From Paenibacillus mangrovi (GTDB taxonomy: Bacteria; Bacillota; Bacilli; Paenibacillales; Paenibacillaceae), in contig NZ_JALIRP010000014.1 in assembly GCF_022898935.1 (NCBI RefSeq), forward strand, positions 37,765 through 101,764: a stretch of 64,000 nucleotides of DNA, written 5' to 3'. The notes beneath the pieces are model-generated. The model saw nothing but the letters and a program-made list of their open reading frames with translations. It was not told the DNA's origin and did not search any database. Below, piece after piece: positions 1-9,128 of the stretch. How positions within the stretch are numbered: the first letter of the stretch is position 1; every line of letters begins with the position of its first letter. Made by a program: the position numbers and the translations under genes.

Positions 1-455
1 TTTGGCGATATCCAACCCAGCTGACCAAACCGCGGACAAAACGGTTGTTTTCGGGAAGTCGTTTCATTTCTTCTGTGACTTTCCGATCCATCAAGCGAAA
101 GTCGCCCGTATCGACGGGAATCGGAATTTCGGTGGACGCCCGGAGCAGCCGGTAAAACAGGCTTGCCGTCCATTTTTTGAACCGCGTCTCGCCGTTGCGT
201 TTGATCCGCTTGGCATAAACCACCTCGTAACCATTTCTCCATTTTTCGATCATTTGCAAAATCAACTCGGGCGGGTCCTGTAGGTCTGCATCGATCACGA
301 TGACCGCATCGCCCGCCGCGTAATCCATGCCAGCCGTAATGGCGATTTGATGCCCGAAGTTGCGGGAGAAGTCGATCAGCTTGACGGAGGGATCCCATAT
401 GCTGAGATCCCGAACGATATCGGCGCTCCTGTCCTTGCTTCCATCGTTGGAAAGC
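1..455 (-). pseudogene. family 2 glycosyltransferase, partial, N-terminus missing
   Basis: Read on the minus strand, the frame from about 455 down to 1 encodes typical GT2 / dolichol-phosphate-mannosyltransferase-like motifs: NDGSKDRSADIV, then NFGHQIAITAGMDYA, then VIDADLQDPPELI (the metal-binding DxD region), then DTGDFRLMDRKV. The family's first strand (VVPVYNEE-like) should lie upstream of NDGS. Instead the open frame runs on without a start codon into unrelated residues containing PDFNADLI, a string that recurs at 13.8 kb. The 3' end lies outside the window. It is therefore either a rearranged pseudogene or a gene with a foreign 5' end. The identification of the fold is solid; the inactivation is inferred. 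Confidence 0.7.
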
Positions 456-756
456 CTCTGCTGATTAACAAGGGCGGGATCATCTATCAGATCGGCGTTA
501 AAGTCAGGCTTGATTGTCACAATGTCCTTAATGTTATGTTTGGAGCGGTTACAGCGGAATATCTCCCCTCGAGTTTCGAAAACAAAGTTCCTTTCGTTGA
601 ATAGCCCATTGTGCACAAAGATATATTCGCATCGACAATGATTACCATTTTGATTTTGATGGTAGTTTCAATCCAATTATTTGCAAAAAATAGGTTTTGA
701 GGGTGTAAAAGTAAAAATCCTCGGAATCATGTAAAGATCTTCTGTTTTAACTGGAA

Positions 757-815
757 TCGCCCTTCCTTATGATGGAACTAAGCCGAGAAAGGTCGGCGAA
801 CCATAGGAAAGGGGG
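757..815 (+). promoter_or_regulatory. possible structured 5' leader of the glycosidase operon
   Basis: A nested hairpin can be drawn. The inner stem GCCGA/TCGGC closes a GAAAGG loop, an internal loop separates it from TGG/CCA, and an outer partly paired stem joins CCCTT-CC with GG-AAAGGG. It sits about 80 bp before the first gene. It does not match any riboswitch consensus I can recall (c-di-GMP, c-di-AMP and cobalamin cores are absent), so the role is open. Confidence 0.3.
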
Positions 816-841
816 AAACAGATGATTAATTGAGATAAATA

Positions 842-855
842 TGAAAGCGCTTAAT
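842..855 (+). promoter_or_regulatory. partial cre-like (CcpA) site
   Basis: TGAAAGCGCTTAAT matches the left half and centre of the catabolite-responsive element consensus (TGWAANCGNTNWCA) but not its final WCA. It lies about 40 bp upstream of the start of the glycosidase operon, a plausible place for glucose repression of a polysaccharide-degrading operon. A weak call. Confidence 0.3.
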
Positions 856-895
856 ATTAGTTTATTTGTCTTATTCAAAGTGAAGGAGGCAATGA

Positions 896-3800
896 ATGGT
901 GGCTCATGCAGTCAATTCAAAAGTTAGCGCGATGATTGTGCTTCTGCTGCTGATCGGTTATCTTACACCCGTCGGCGCGCCGCTGAAAGCACAAGCTGCT
1001 CCGGGGTATCAGCAATACCCTGATATGAACGGCGTATTCGGGTGGGATGGCGACAAGGACGCTCCCATCGCTTATATTGACGGTAGTTTCAAAATCAGGG
1101 ACGGGAAAAATATAACCGTTACGTTTGGCATTCACGACGGGGAGCCCGTCAAGTGGTATAACGATGAGAGTTACCTCCCTAATCTGGTCAGCGAATTCGA
1201 GAAAAACGACTTGTCCGTGAAAATTATGAATTTTGGCGACAAAGTTACACTGAACGGTAAAGACTATGTTATTGCTTATTCCAGAGTATCTATCACGAAT
1301 CCTACCTCAGAAAATAAAGAGCTTTCCCCTACTCCTTCGCCTCAACTGATAACGTTAAATTCACCGAATAAACAAGTTAAACCAAAAGAAACAGTGCATT
1401 ACGACTACGCGATTGCCGTAGATCGGTTTGGACACAAATACGATTGGCCTTCGAATGAAGATATTAAAAACGCCGGCAGCTGGGACGATCACTACGCCCA
1501 TATGAAAGATTATTGGGAGAAAAGGGTATCCGCTATCGCTCAAATAGAATCGCTGCCGGATCCAAGACTCATTGACGCATACAAAGCAGGCTTTATTTAC
1601 ACGCATATCATCAAGGACGGATATGAACTTCACGTCGGCGAAAATGGCTATGACGAAATGTGGGACCACGATACGATCGGGATTTTGTCCACCCTGTTTA
1701 CGATTGGGGATTTTACAGATGCACAACAGTTCCTTTCCACTCTACCCGCCCAGCTTCAATACGATGACGCAAAATGGAAATATAGCTGGCCATGGGCGCT
1801 GTACCTCGTTCGTACAGGTGATAAAGAATTTGTGAAGAAAAATTTTTCCGAGATCAAAAAAAATACACACTTTATCGAAAGCGACCGAACAGGCCCGGAC
1901 GGCATTATGAAAGAAACGATGGCGATCGACAGCCGCGGTTATTGGACCATCGACAACTGGGCCGGATTGATGGGATTGCTCTCGTATAAGTACATTTGCG
2001 AGCAGCTAGGGGAAAAGGCTGAAGAAAAATGGGCAGAAGATTTATATGATGATTTTCTCGATACGGTGAACAAAAAGTTATCGGAAACGATCGTCAAATA
2101 CGACCTCGACTACATTCCGATTTCTATGGTGGAACCCAATGATGCCAACCGGGCCCGCGAACCGCGAGACGGCAACTGGGCATCGATGTTTCTGTTCGGC
2201 CGTTGGGCATGGGACGGTTATTTATTCGGCGGCAAACAAGAAGGCATTATGCTGGATTGGATCGATAAGACGTATGACTATGGTTTCAGCAGGTTAAAAG
2301 GGCTGCTTCCTCCGCATAACTTCGGCGGTTATCCGCACGGCATATTTAGTTCCTCGTATAATGCGGGTTACGGCAGCGCAGGATTGCGAGGCGAAAAATA
2401 CCGTTCGGAAGGGATCAAAGCGTATCAGTTTATGATCGACCAGACGATGAGTGCGCCTTACTCCTGGTGGGAGGGCATTTCTTATCCGGACCCGAATCAA
2501 ATTTGGGACATTCCGCATACGCCAGGTGGTGGAGGTTCGAGTCCACATATGTGGGGCCAATCGACCGCGACAAAAGTGTTGTTCGATTCTCTGATTGCAG
2601 AAAAAATTGACGGCAACGTCATTATCGGACGCGGCGTGCCCGAAGAATGGCTGGTTCATTCGGCTGCACCGATTGAAATCAGCAATTATCCGATCAGCGA
2701 CAAGCGGAGAATGGGGTATAAGATCGAGTCAACCGGCAAGGAAGTCACCTTGACGCTGACGGGCGATTCCCCATCCGGAGAGGTATGGTTTAACCTGCCG
2801 TTCTTCAAGAACAATATTGAATCAGCTAATGCCGGCACAGTAGACAATGACGCAGGCTTGATCACTCTTCCTTCAGGAACAACAAGCGTGACAGTTAAAC
2901 TGAAGAAAGCGGCACAATCTATTCAAGCACCGAAATTAACGAAAGCAGAAGCTAGTGCCAACACAGCTAATCTAGAGTGGACGTCTGTAGACCAAGCGGA
3001 CGGCTATACAGTGAAATACGGCACGAGACCAGGAGAATATCCTCACGAAATAGATGCCAAAACGGCAACAACCATTACAGTGGATGGTTTAGAGCCGATG
3101 CAGGACTATTATTTTATCGTAACTGCAAGGAAAGCCGGGAAGGAAAGTGAATATTCCAATTTTCTCGGCATTCGGACAGACTTGCCATTACCGGTAGAGG
3201 GTGGATTACTGGATGGCAGTCAACAAAGTCCGAGCGGCCAGCTATCCGTTAATTTAACGGAGGAGGGAAAGTTGGACTGGATCCATGCCGGAGGCATTGG
3301 AATCAATAATGAGATTCGCTTTAACCGGAAATCGAATGGTAACGAACAGATTAAGTACAGTGTAAAAGGTTCCTCTTCGGCAAGCGCCTTCGGTGACAGT
3401 CGGGTGGTGACTTCGTGGACCGATGGAGTTCCCGGAGAAAAGGCGGTTAATAACACGACGGGACTGTTTTATTCAGGGATCGGCAATGGTTGGCAGTTAG
3501 TTGTGCCTGCGGGGACAACGGAGAAAACGTTGAAGATTTATACAAGCGTATGGAATTCTAAAGCGAAGCTGGAGGCCTATCTGAGTGATAACAGTGCAGT
3601 TCTTTATTCGGATGTAAACGAAAGAGCAGGCGATTCCTCTTATAAGGTGTATACGCTCAAGTTCAAAGCCAAGTCGGAAGGGCAAACATTAACCGTTAAA
3701 AATATTTCGCAAAGCGCAAATGGAAATGTCACGTTTATCGCGGCCACCTTATCTGGCGCTTCGGACCAAGAAGTGAAGGTAACGGGAATTCGTTTATCTG

Positions 3801-4354
3801 ATCAAGAGGTAACTTTGAAGAAAGGCGAATCGTACCAAGTGCAAGCCTACGTTCAACCAGCAGAGGCTACGAATAAAGAAGTAACGTGGCAATCAGATAA
3901 CCCGCAGGTTGTCACCGTCACTAACGGTGTTCTGGAAGGGAAAACATCGGGTTCGGCACTCGTGACAGCCACAACAAAGGACGGAGGCTTTAGCGAAAGA
4001 GTCCGCGTTACCGTAACGGATGAAGAGCAACAGGAAGGTTTAACGATCCACACCTCCTTTAACATGGATGCATTGGAGGGTGGCAAGCTACTTGCAGCAG
4101 AAGTGAAGATTAAGAACGGGCTGCAGCATCCTGAGCAGGTGCTTGTGATAGCAGCACTATATGACGGCAATGGCAAAATGGTATCCATATCCTATGTATC
4201 GAGAAACATCGCCGCAGGAGAAACGGATACACTGATCCCTGGCATAAAGCTGCCGCAGCAGATTAATAACCATAAAGTCAAGGTTATGGTGTGGGACGGC
4301 AAAAACATGAACGCGACCAAAATGCAGCCATTAGCGGATGTAGCAATTAAATAA
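896..4354 (+). CDS. secreted six-hairpin glycosidase-like multidomain protein
   Basis: A 1152-residue exported protein. Residues 1-35 form a signal peptide ending near AQAA. A beta-rich domain spans about 40-190. An (alpha/alpha)6-toroid-like region spans about 195-590, with GENGYDEMWDHDTIG, YSWPWALYLVRTGD and RGYWTIDNWAG, resembling clan GH-G/GH-L six-hairpin glycosidases. Then follow an FN3 domain (about 674-765), a lectin-like module beginning near VNLTEEGKLDWIHAGG (about 770-955), a Big_2 Ig-like domain (about 958-1045) and a C-terminal tail (about 1047-1152). The last two non-Ig modules recur in the next gene. A GAAGGAGG site precedes the ATG. Catalytic residues cannot be assigned, so the substrate is unknown; the GH31 neighbour suggests an alpha-glucan or alpha-glycoside. 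First gene of a three-gene operon. Confidence 0.75.
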   Translation: MVAHAVNSKVSAMIVLLLLIGYLTPVGAPLKAQAAPGYQQYPDMNGVFGWDGDKDAPIAYIDGSFKIRDGKNITVTFGIHDGEPVKWYNDESYLPNLVSEFEKNDLSVKIMNFGDKVTLNGKDYVIAYSRVSITNPTSENKELSPTPSPQLITLNSPNKQVKPKETVHYDYAIAVDRFGHKYDWPSNEDIKNAGSWDDHYAHMKDYWEKRVSAIAQIESLPDPRLIDAYKAGFIYTHIIKDGYELHVGENGYDEMWDHDTIGILSTLFTIGDFTDAQQFLSTLPAQLQYDDAKWKYSWPWALYLVRTGDKEFVKKNFSEIKKNTHFIESDRTGPDGIMKETMAIDSRGYWTIDNWAGLMGLLSYKYICEQLGEKAEEKWAEDLYDDFLDTVNKKLSETIVKYDLDYIPISMVEPNDANRAREPRDGNWASMFLFGRWAWDGYLFGGKQEGIMLDWIDKTYDYGFSRLKGLLPPHNFGGYPHGIFSSSYNAGYGSAGLRGEKYRSEGIKAYQFMIDQTMSAPYSWWEGISYPDPNQIWDIPHTPGGGGSSPHMWGQSTATKVLFDSLIAEKIDGNVIIGRGVPEEWLVHSAAPIEISNYPISDKRRMGYKIESTGKEVTLTLTGDSPSGEVWFNLPFFKNNIESANAGTVDNDAGLITLPSGTTSVTVKLKKAAQSIQAPKLTKAEASANTANLEWTSVDQADGYTVKYGTRPGEYPHEIDAKTATTITVDGLEPMQDYYFIVTARKAGKESEYSNFLGIRTDLPLPVEGGLLDGSQQSPSGQLSVNLTEEGKLDWIHAGGIGINNEIRFNRKSNGNEQIKYSVKGSSSASAFGDSRVVTSWTDGVPGEKAVNNTTGLFYSGIGNGWQLVVPAGTTEKTLKIYTSVWNSKAKLEAYLSDNSAVLYSDVNERAGDSSYKVYTLKFKAKSEGQTLTVKNISQSANGNVTFIAATLSGASDQEVKVTGIRLSDQEVTLKKGESYQVQAYVQPAEATNKEVTWQSDNPQVVTVTNGVLEGKTSGSALVTATTKDGGFSERVRVTVTDEEQQEGLTIHTSFNMDALEGGKLLAAEVKIKNGLQHPEQVLVIAALYDGNGKMVSISYVSRNIAAGETDTLIPGIKLPQQINNHKVKVMVWDGKNMNATKMQPLADVAIK

Positions 4355-4377
4355 TGAGAATCGGGAGGAAACGTATA

Positions 4378-7300
4378 ATGCGTTTGAACAGGGATGGTAT
4401 CATCTCGCGGGTCTTGATCATCTTGATGCTCTCATATACGCTTTTTGGCAGCCTACCGGTGACGGGTTATGCTGAGGAACCCGTTCCGATTGATCCGCCC
4501 GCTGCGGCCCAGACCGACACGGAGCAGCAGGAACCGGCTGATCCAGCGATGCCAGTTGCGGAGGAAAATAGTGAGCCGCCAGCATCGGTGCCAGAGAGCA
4601 TCAGTCAGACGGTACCGACGCTAGATTTGCAGGCACAGGATTTAACCGACTCCATATCGGTTGACCTTTCGCAGGAAGGGAGTATCGATTGGGTCAGCTT
4701 CGGCGGCAGCGGCGACATCGGTGTCCGGACCAGAAAAAATATCGGTGCTCCGGTGATCCGCTTTAGCAAGGTTATACCTGGGTCTAATGCTTACGATTTT
4801 AACGATTTTATCGCCGGATTCAATTGGAGTGACGGCAAACCCATTGAGACCGGATCCAATGAACATAAAGGATCTTCTTTCAATGAGATGAACGGAGGAT
4901 GGCAGTTGACCGTCCCAGCCTCTACCCATGAAATGACCTTGAAAGTGTATGGGCTCGGCTGGTCTTCCAAAGGCAAGATAGAAGCTTACCTAAACGACAA
5001 CAGCGTACCTGTATCTGTAGACGAATATGACACGGAAGGTGAGCGGCATAAACCGAAGGTTTACACAATTAAGTTCAAGGGGAATGGTGGAAATCAGTCA
5101 CTGATCGTCAAAGGTACGGTAACAGGGAAATACAACGATTGGGGCAACGTAGCCATAGCGGCAGCCACTTTGACGGCTACGGTCAGTCAAAATGCCCCGA
5201 AATGGCCTGATGGCAGCACCTTAACAGCTGCCGACGTTACGGGAAGCAGCGCCGTTTTGTCATGGACTCCAGTTTCCGAAAATATAAAGCACTATATTAT
5301 TTATCAAGATAACGTTGAAATTGACAGGGTAGATAGCACGATTAACTCTTACGAAGTATCCGGGCTTGAGGCCGGAAAAACATACGGCTTCAAGGTGGAA
5401 GCCGAAAACGAGGATGGAGAAATTAGCGTAACAGGGCCGTCCGTCTCTGTTCAAACGACTCGTTTTACCTACATTGGCAAAGTCACCGGTTACGAGATGA
5501 GAGATGATCGAAAAACGATTATTTTTGACGCGGCGCCTGCAAAAGTGATGATCAATGCAGTTTCGCCGGAGATTGTCAAAGTATGGGCCGAACCGACAGG
5601 GACGTTCGATCGTAAATACGAATCTATGGCAATTGTGAACGACGACCTTGGCAAAGTGAACTTATCTTTGGGTGATAAAGGCGATTATTACGAAATTAGC
5701 ACGGGCAAATTACTCATCAAATTATTTAAAGATTCTTTCCGCCTGGAATACTACGACCTACAAGGCAACCTCCTCTTGAAAGGCAAGGAAGGGAAAAGCA
5801 TGGGCTGGAATGCGGTTAAGGAAGTTGGCGTGTGGAATGAACTGCAGGAAGGCGAGCATTTTTGGGGGTTGGGCGAAAAAACGGAGTCTTTTGACCGAAA
5901 AGGCAATAAAATTTACCAGTGGGGAGTCGATATGTGGGGAGCGGACCAAATGGCCCCAAACATCGGGGAAGGCAGATGGTATGGCGCCAATCCTCACTTT
6001 ATTAGCTCGAAAGGTTATTCAATCTATTTCGATAACACGAGCCGTACTTGCTTTGATATGGGTAAAAGCGAACCGGGAACGTATTCGTTCAATTCACTCG
6101 AACCGGCGGCGGGAGGCGAGCTCTTATATTACTTTATTTATGGTCCAACGCCGAAAGAGATGGTTAAAAACTTTACCGATATCACGGGTAAACCGTTCAT
6201 GCCTCCGATGTGGGCATTCGGAAATATGCAGAGCCACTATGGATATACTCAAACGGATATTGAAAGAGTGGCTGAGATGTACAGGGAGAAACAGATCCCT
6301 CTGGATGTCATGTTCTCGGATATTGAATGGTATGAGAAATTTTGTTCGCCAGACAAATGGAATACCCGCAATTTCCCGGATCCTCAGGCGATGATGAACA
6401 AATTGAATGTACTAGACGTTAGGCTGGCGCTGATTGATGATCCGAACATTACGATTTCCGCCGATACGTATCCCGTTGGGGACAAAGAAGGATATTTTAT
6501 CAAAGATATGATGGGTAAAACGAAAACAGTTTCCTGGCCTTGGGGCGACGAATCCGGCATTCTCGACTTCTTCAACCCGGGTGCTCGTCAGTGGTGGGGG
6601 CCGCTGCACAACCATTTAGCCGATCTTGGCGTGCAGGCATTCTGGACCGATATGAACGAACCTGCAAGATACAGCACGGATTGGCGCTTCTGGAACGAAA
6701 ACGGCAAGGAGCAAGGCGATATCGAAGAGCTGCATAACGCCTATGCATTCCTGCACCATAAGACGTTGTACGATTGGTACAAGGAATATACGAAGAAGAG
6801 ACCGTTTATATTAACTCGCTCGTTCTTTACAGGGTCGCAGCGCTTTGCTTCGCCTTGGTCGGGCGATATCAACTCCGATTGGAATAGCATGAGCGAGCAA
6901 ATTAGGCTTGGAACCGGGCTTTCGTTGTCCGGCTTCAACATGTGGGGTTTCGATATCGGTGGATTCGAAGGCAATCCGACTTCGGATCAATTCAAGCGCT
7001 GGATAGAATTAGCCGCCTTTACGCCAACGCACCGCTTCCATTATGCGACATGGGGCAAACCGCAAGAGGCATGGGAGCATGGTGCTGAAGAAGTGTCGAA
7101 AAAATACATTTCGCAGCGGCAGCGATTGATCCCATATTTTTATTCGTATACGGCCGATAGCGTCATTGGAACGGGAATGGAAGCAGCGCCGGGCAGTGAT
7201 GGCTCGGGCATTCCGTTGATGCGGGCGATGGTGCTGGAGTATCCAGACGATAGCAACACGTTTAACATGGACACTCAATTTATGAACGGACAAAGCTTCT

Positions 7301-9096
7301 TGGTGGCTCCTGTAACGAATAACAGCACGAGGAAAAACGTCTATTTCCCCAAAGGTGACTGGTATGACTATTCCGACGGGAAAACATTGTATCAAGGCGG
7401 TCAAAGCATTACGTATGATGCGCCTATAGATAAGCTTCCTGTATTTGTGAAAGCCGGTGCGATTATTCCAATGACTCCACCGATGCAATATGTCGGGGAG
7501 AAGCCCGTTGACATGATGACGATGGACATCTACCCTCTGCGAAATAACGGAGTTTCATCGTTTGTACTATATGAGGACGACGGCGAAAGCTTTGGATTCG
7601 AGAACGGCCAATACAGCACGACAAAGTTCGAGAATAAGGTCGAGTCGGCTGCCGAAGGGACGAAAAATACGTTCGTCATTCATGCAAGAGAGCAGGGAAC
7701 AAAAGGATTTACACCTGATCCAAGAAGCTATATGCTGCAGTTCCATAATACGGCATTACAGACTACAGCTGTACGTCAAGATGGCGCGGAACTTCAAAGA
7801 TACGGATCACTGGCCGATCTGGAAAAAGCAGAGTCGGGCTGGTTTGCCGATCCTCAATCGTTGAATACGTATGTGAAACTTCCGGATAACGGTAAGGAAA
7901 CGAAGGTTGAACTGTTGGGTAAGGCAGGTAGTAGCACGGTCGTTAGCTATTTGCCGGTTTATGTGACAACGAAAATCGGCGTTTTGCCTTCACTGCCTTC
8001 GATGGTTACAGCTGTTAACGACAATGGTTTGCAGCAAGCGGTTAAGGTAAAGTGGGCCTCCGTTAATAAAGACAAATATAACCAAGTCGGCAGTTTTACC
8101 GTCGAAGGAACGGTGGAGGGCATCGACTTGAAGGTAACCGCATATGTCGATGTCTACCAGACGATTGCTCATGTGGAAGCGGAAAGCTATGCCGATAAAA
8201 AAGGATCTTTTACCAAAGAGGTTTCTTCGGAGGGCGGTTTTAATCTGACGGCCATTTCCAACGGTGATTATGCCGTTTACAAAAATGTGGACTTGAAAAA
8301 AGGCGCAACGAAATTCGAAGCTAGAATTGCGGCGAAAAACCGGGGTGGTAATATCGAAGTCCGTTTGGATCGTCTGGATGGCCCTCTTGTCGCCACTTTG
8401 AATGTACCTTCAACTGGAGGCTGGCAGAACTGGGAAACTCTTAGCACGAATCTTTCCGGGGCTTCGGGTGTGCATGATGTATACCTCGTGTTCACGGCAG
8501 GATATAACTTGAATTGGTTCCGTTTTGTCGATTACCCGCTCACCGTTCAGTCGATTCCGCCGATTGACGTCATTACGATAACAGGTGTCGCCCCGCAGCT
8601 GCCTGAGCAAGTCACAGTTGTATACAGAGACGGCAGTACAGCGGAGCTTACAGTAACCTGGGATAAGGTAGATCCTTCTTCCTATGAAAATCCGGGAAAA
8701 TTCAAGGTCGAAGGAACGGTTCAGGGTGCTGATCTGAAAGCCGTAGCCAATATCACGGTAGGGGATTCACACAATCAGTTTATCGTGGCGGCTACCTTTA
8801 ACCTGAACAAACTGGAAGCGGGCAAAATGCTGAATGCGGATGTAACGGTCAAGAACAATAGCAATCATTCCGACTCCATATTGATCGTAACAGCGCTGTA
8901 TAACCAAAACGATGAAATCGTGAATATATCAAGTCTTCCGAAAAAAATAGGGAGAGACCAATCCGCCATGTACACCGCTGGTTTTAAACTACCTGAGTCA
9001 ATCCAAGGATGTCGGGTGAAAGTATTTGTCTATGACGGCGAAAGTCTTCTGACGACATCGAAGAAGCTTTTATCCAACGAGCTTGTATTGGAATAG
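4378..9096 (+). CDS. secreted GH31 alpha-glycosidase with CBM6
   Basis: A 1572-residue secreted glycoside hydrolase family 31 enzyme. Signal peptide about 1-32, Pro/Glu-rich linker to about 85, lectin-like module (about 89-272), FN3 (about 276-361), GH31 N-terminal beta domain, then a (beta/alpha)8 barrel from about 607. The nucleophile Asp is in FWTDMNEP (codon at 6649) and the acid/base Asp in WSGDINSDW (codon at 6865); MWGFDIGGFEG is also family typical. Downstream are two Big_4-like Ig domains flanking a CBM6-like module (about 1265-1386, starting VEAESYA), then the tail shared with the previous gene. An ATG at 4354 overlaps the previous stop, but the ATG at 4378 has the good GGGAGGAAA site and is chosen. 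It should cleave or transfer alpha-glycosyl residues outside the cell; alpha-glucosidase, alpha-xylosidase and isomaltosyltransferase cannot be told apart here. Confidence 0.9.
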   Translation: MRLNRDGIISRVLIILMLSYTLFGSLPVTGYAEEPVPIDPPAAAQTDTEQQEPADPAMPVAEENSEPPASVPESISQTVPTLDLQAQDLTDSISVDLSQEGSIDWVSFGGSGDIGVRTRKNIGAPVIRFSKVIPGSNAYDFNDFIAGFNWSDGKPIETGSNEHKGSSFNEMNGGWQLTVPASTHEMTLKVYGLGWSSKGKIEAYLNDNSVPVSVDEYDTEGERHKPKVYTIKFKGNGGNQSLIVKGTVTGKYNDWGNVAIAAATLTATVSQNAPKWPDGSTLTAADVTGSSAVLSWTPVSENIKHYIIYQDNVEIDRVDSTINSYEVSGLEAGKTYGFKVEAENEDGEISVTGPSVSVQTTRFTYIGKVTGYEMRDDRKTIIFDAAPAKVMINAVSPEIVKVWAEPTGTFDRKYESMAIVNDDLGKVNLSLGDKGDYYEISTGKLLIKLFKDSFRLEYYDLQGNLLLKGKEGKSMGWNAVKEVGVWNELQEGEHFWGLGEKTESFDRKGNKIYQWGVDMWGADQMAPNIGEGRWYGANPHFISSKGYSIYFDNTSRTCFDMGKSEPGTYSFNSLEPAAGGELLYYFIYGPTPKEMVKNFTDITGKPFMPPMWAFGNMQSHYGYTQTDIERVAEMYREKQIPLDVMFSDIEWYEKFCSPDKWNTRNFPDPQAMMNKLNVLDVRLALIDDPNITISADTYPVGDKEGYFIKDMMGKTKTVSWPWGDESGILDFFNPGARQWWGPLHNHLADLGVQAFWTDMNEPARYSTDWRFWNENGKEQGDIEELHNAYAFLHHKTLYDWYKEYTKKRPFILTRSFFTGSQRFASPWSGDINSDWNSMSEQIRLGTGLSLSGFNMWGFDIGGFEGNPTSDQFKRWIELAAFTPTHRFHYATWGKPQEAWEHGAEEVSKKYISQRQRLIPYFYSYTADSVIGTGMEAAPGSDGSGIPLMRAMVLEYPDDSNTFNMDTQFMNGQSFLVAPVTNNSTRKNVYFPKGDWYDYSDGKTLYQGGQSITYDAPIDKLPVFVKAGAIIPMTPPMQYVGEKPVDMMTMDIYPLRNNGVSSFVLYEDDGESFGFENGQYSTTKFENKVESAAEGTKNTFVIHAREQGTKGFTPDPRSYMLQFHNTALQTTAVRQDGAELQRYGSLADLEKAESGWFADPQSLNTYVKLPDNGKETKVELLGKAGSSTVVSYLPVYVTTKIGVLPSLPSMVTAVNDNGLQQAVKVKWASVNKDKYNQVGSFTVEGTVEGIDLKVTAYVDVYQTIAHVEAESYADKKGSFTKEVSSEGGFNLTAISNGDYAVYKNVDLKKGATKFEARIAAKNRGGNIEVRLDRLDGPLVATLNVPSTGGWQNWETLSTNLSGASGVHDVYLVFTAGYNLNWFRFVDYPLTVQSIPPIDVITITGVAPQLPEQVTVVYRDGSTAELTVTWDKVDPSSYENPGKFKVEGTVQGADLKAVANITVGDSHNQFIVAATFNLNKLEAGKMLNADVTVKNNSNHSDSILIVTALYNQNDEIVNISSLPKKIGRDQSAMYTAGFKLPESIQGCRVKVFVYDGESLLTTSKKLLSNELVLE

Positions 9097-9128
9097 TACG
9101 ATACTCTGGGTTAAAGTGAGATGATGAG

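Noticed and set aside
757..815. Known riboswitch class (c-di-GMP-I or c-di-AMP) in the leader of the glycosidase operon
   Set aside because: Only a generic hairpin is present; the conserved core strings of these classes are missing.
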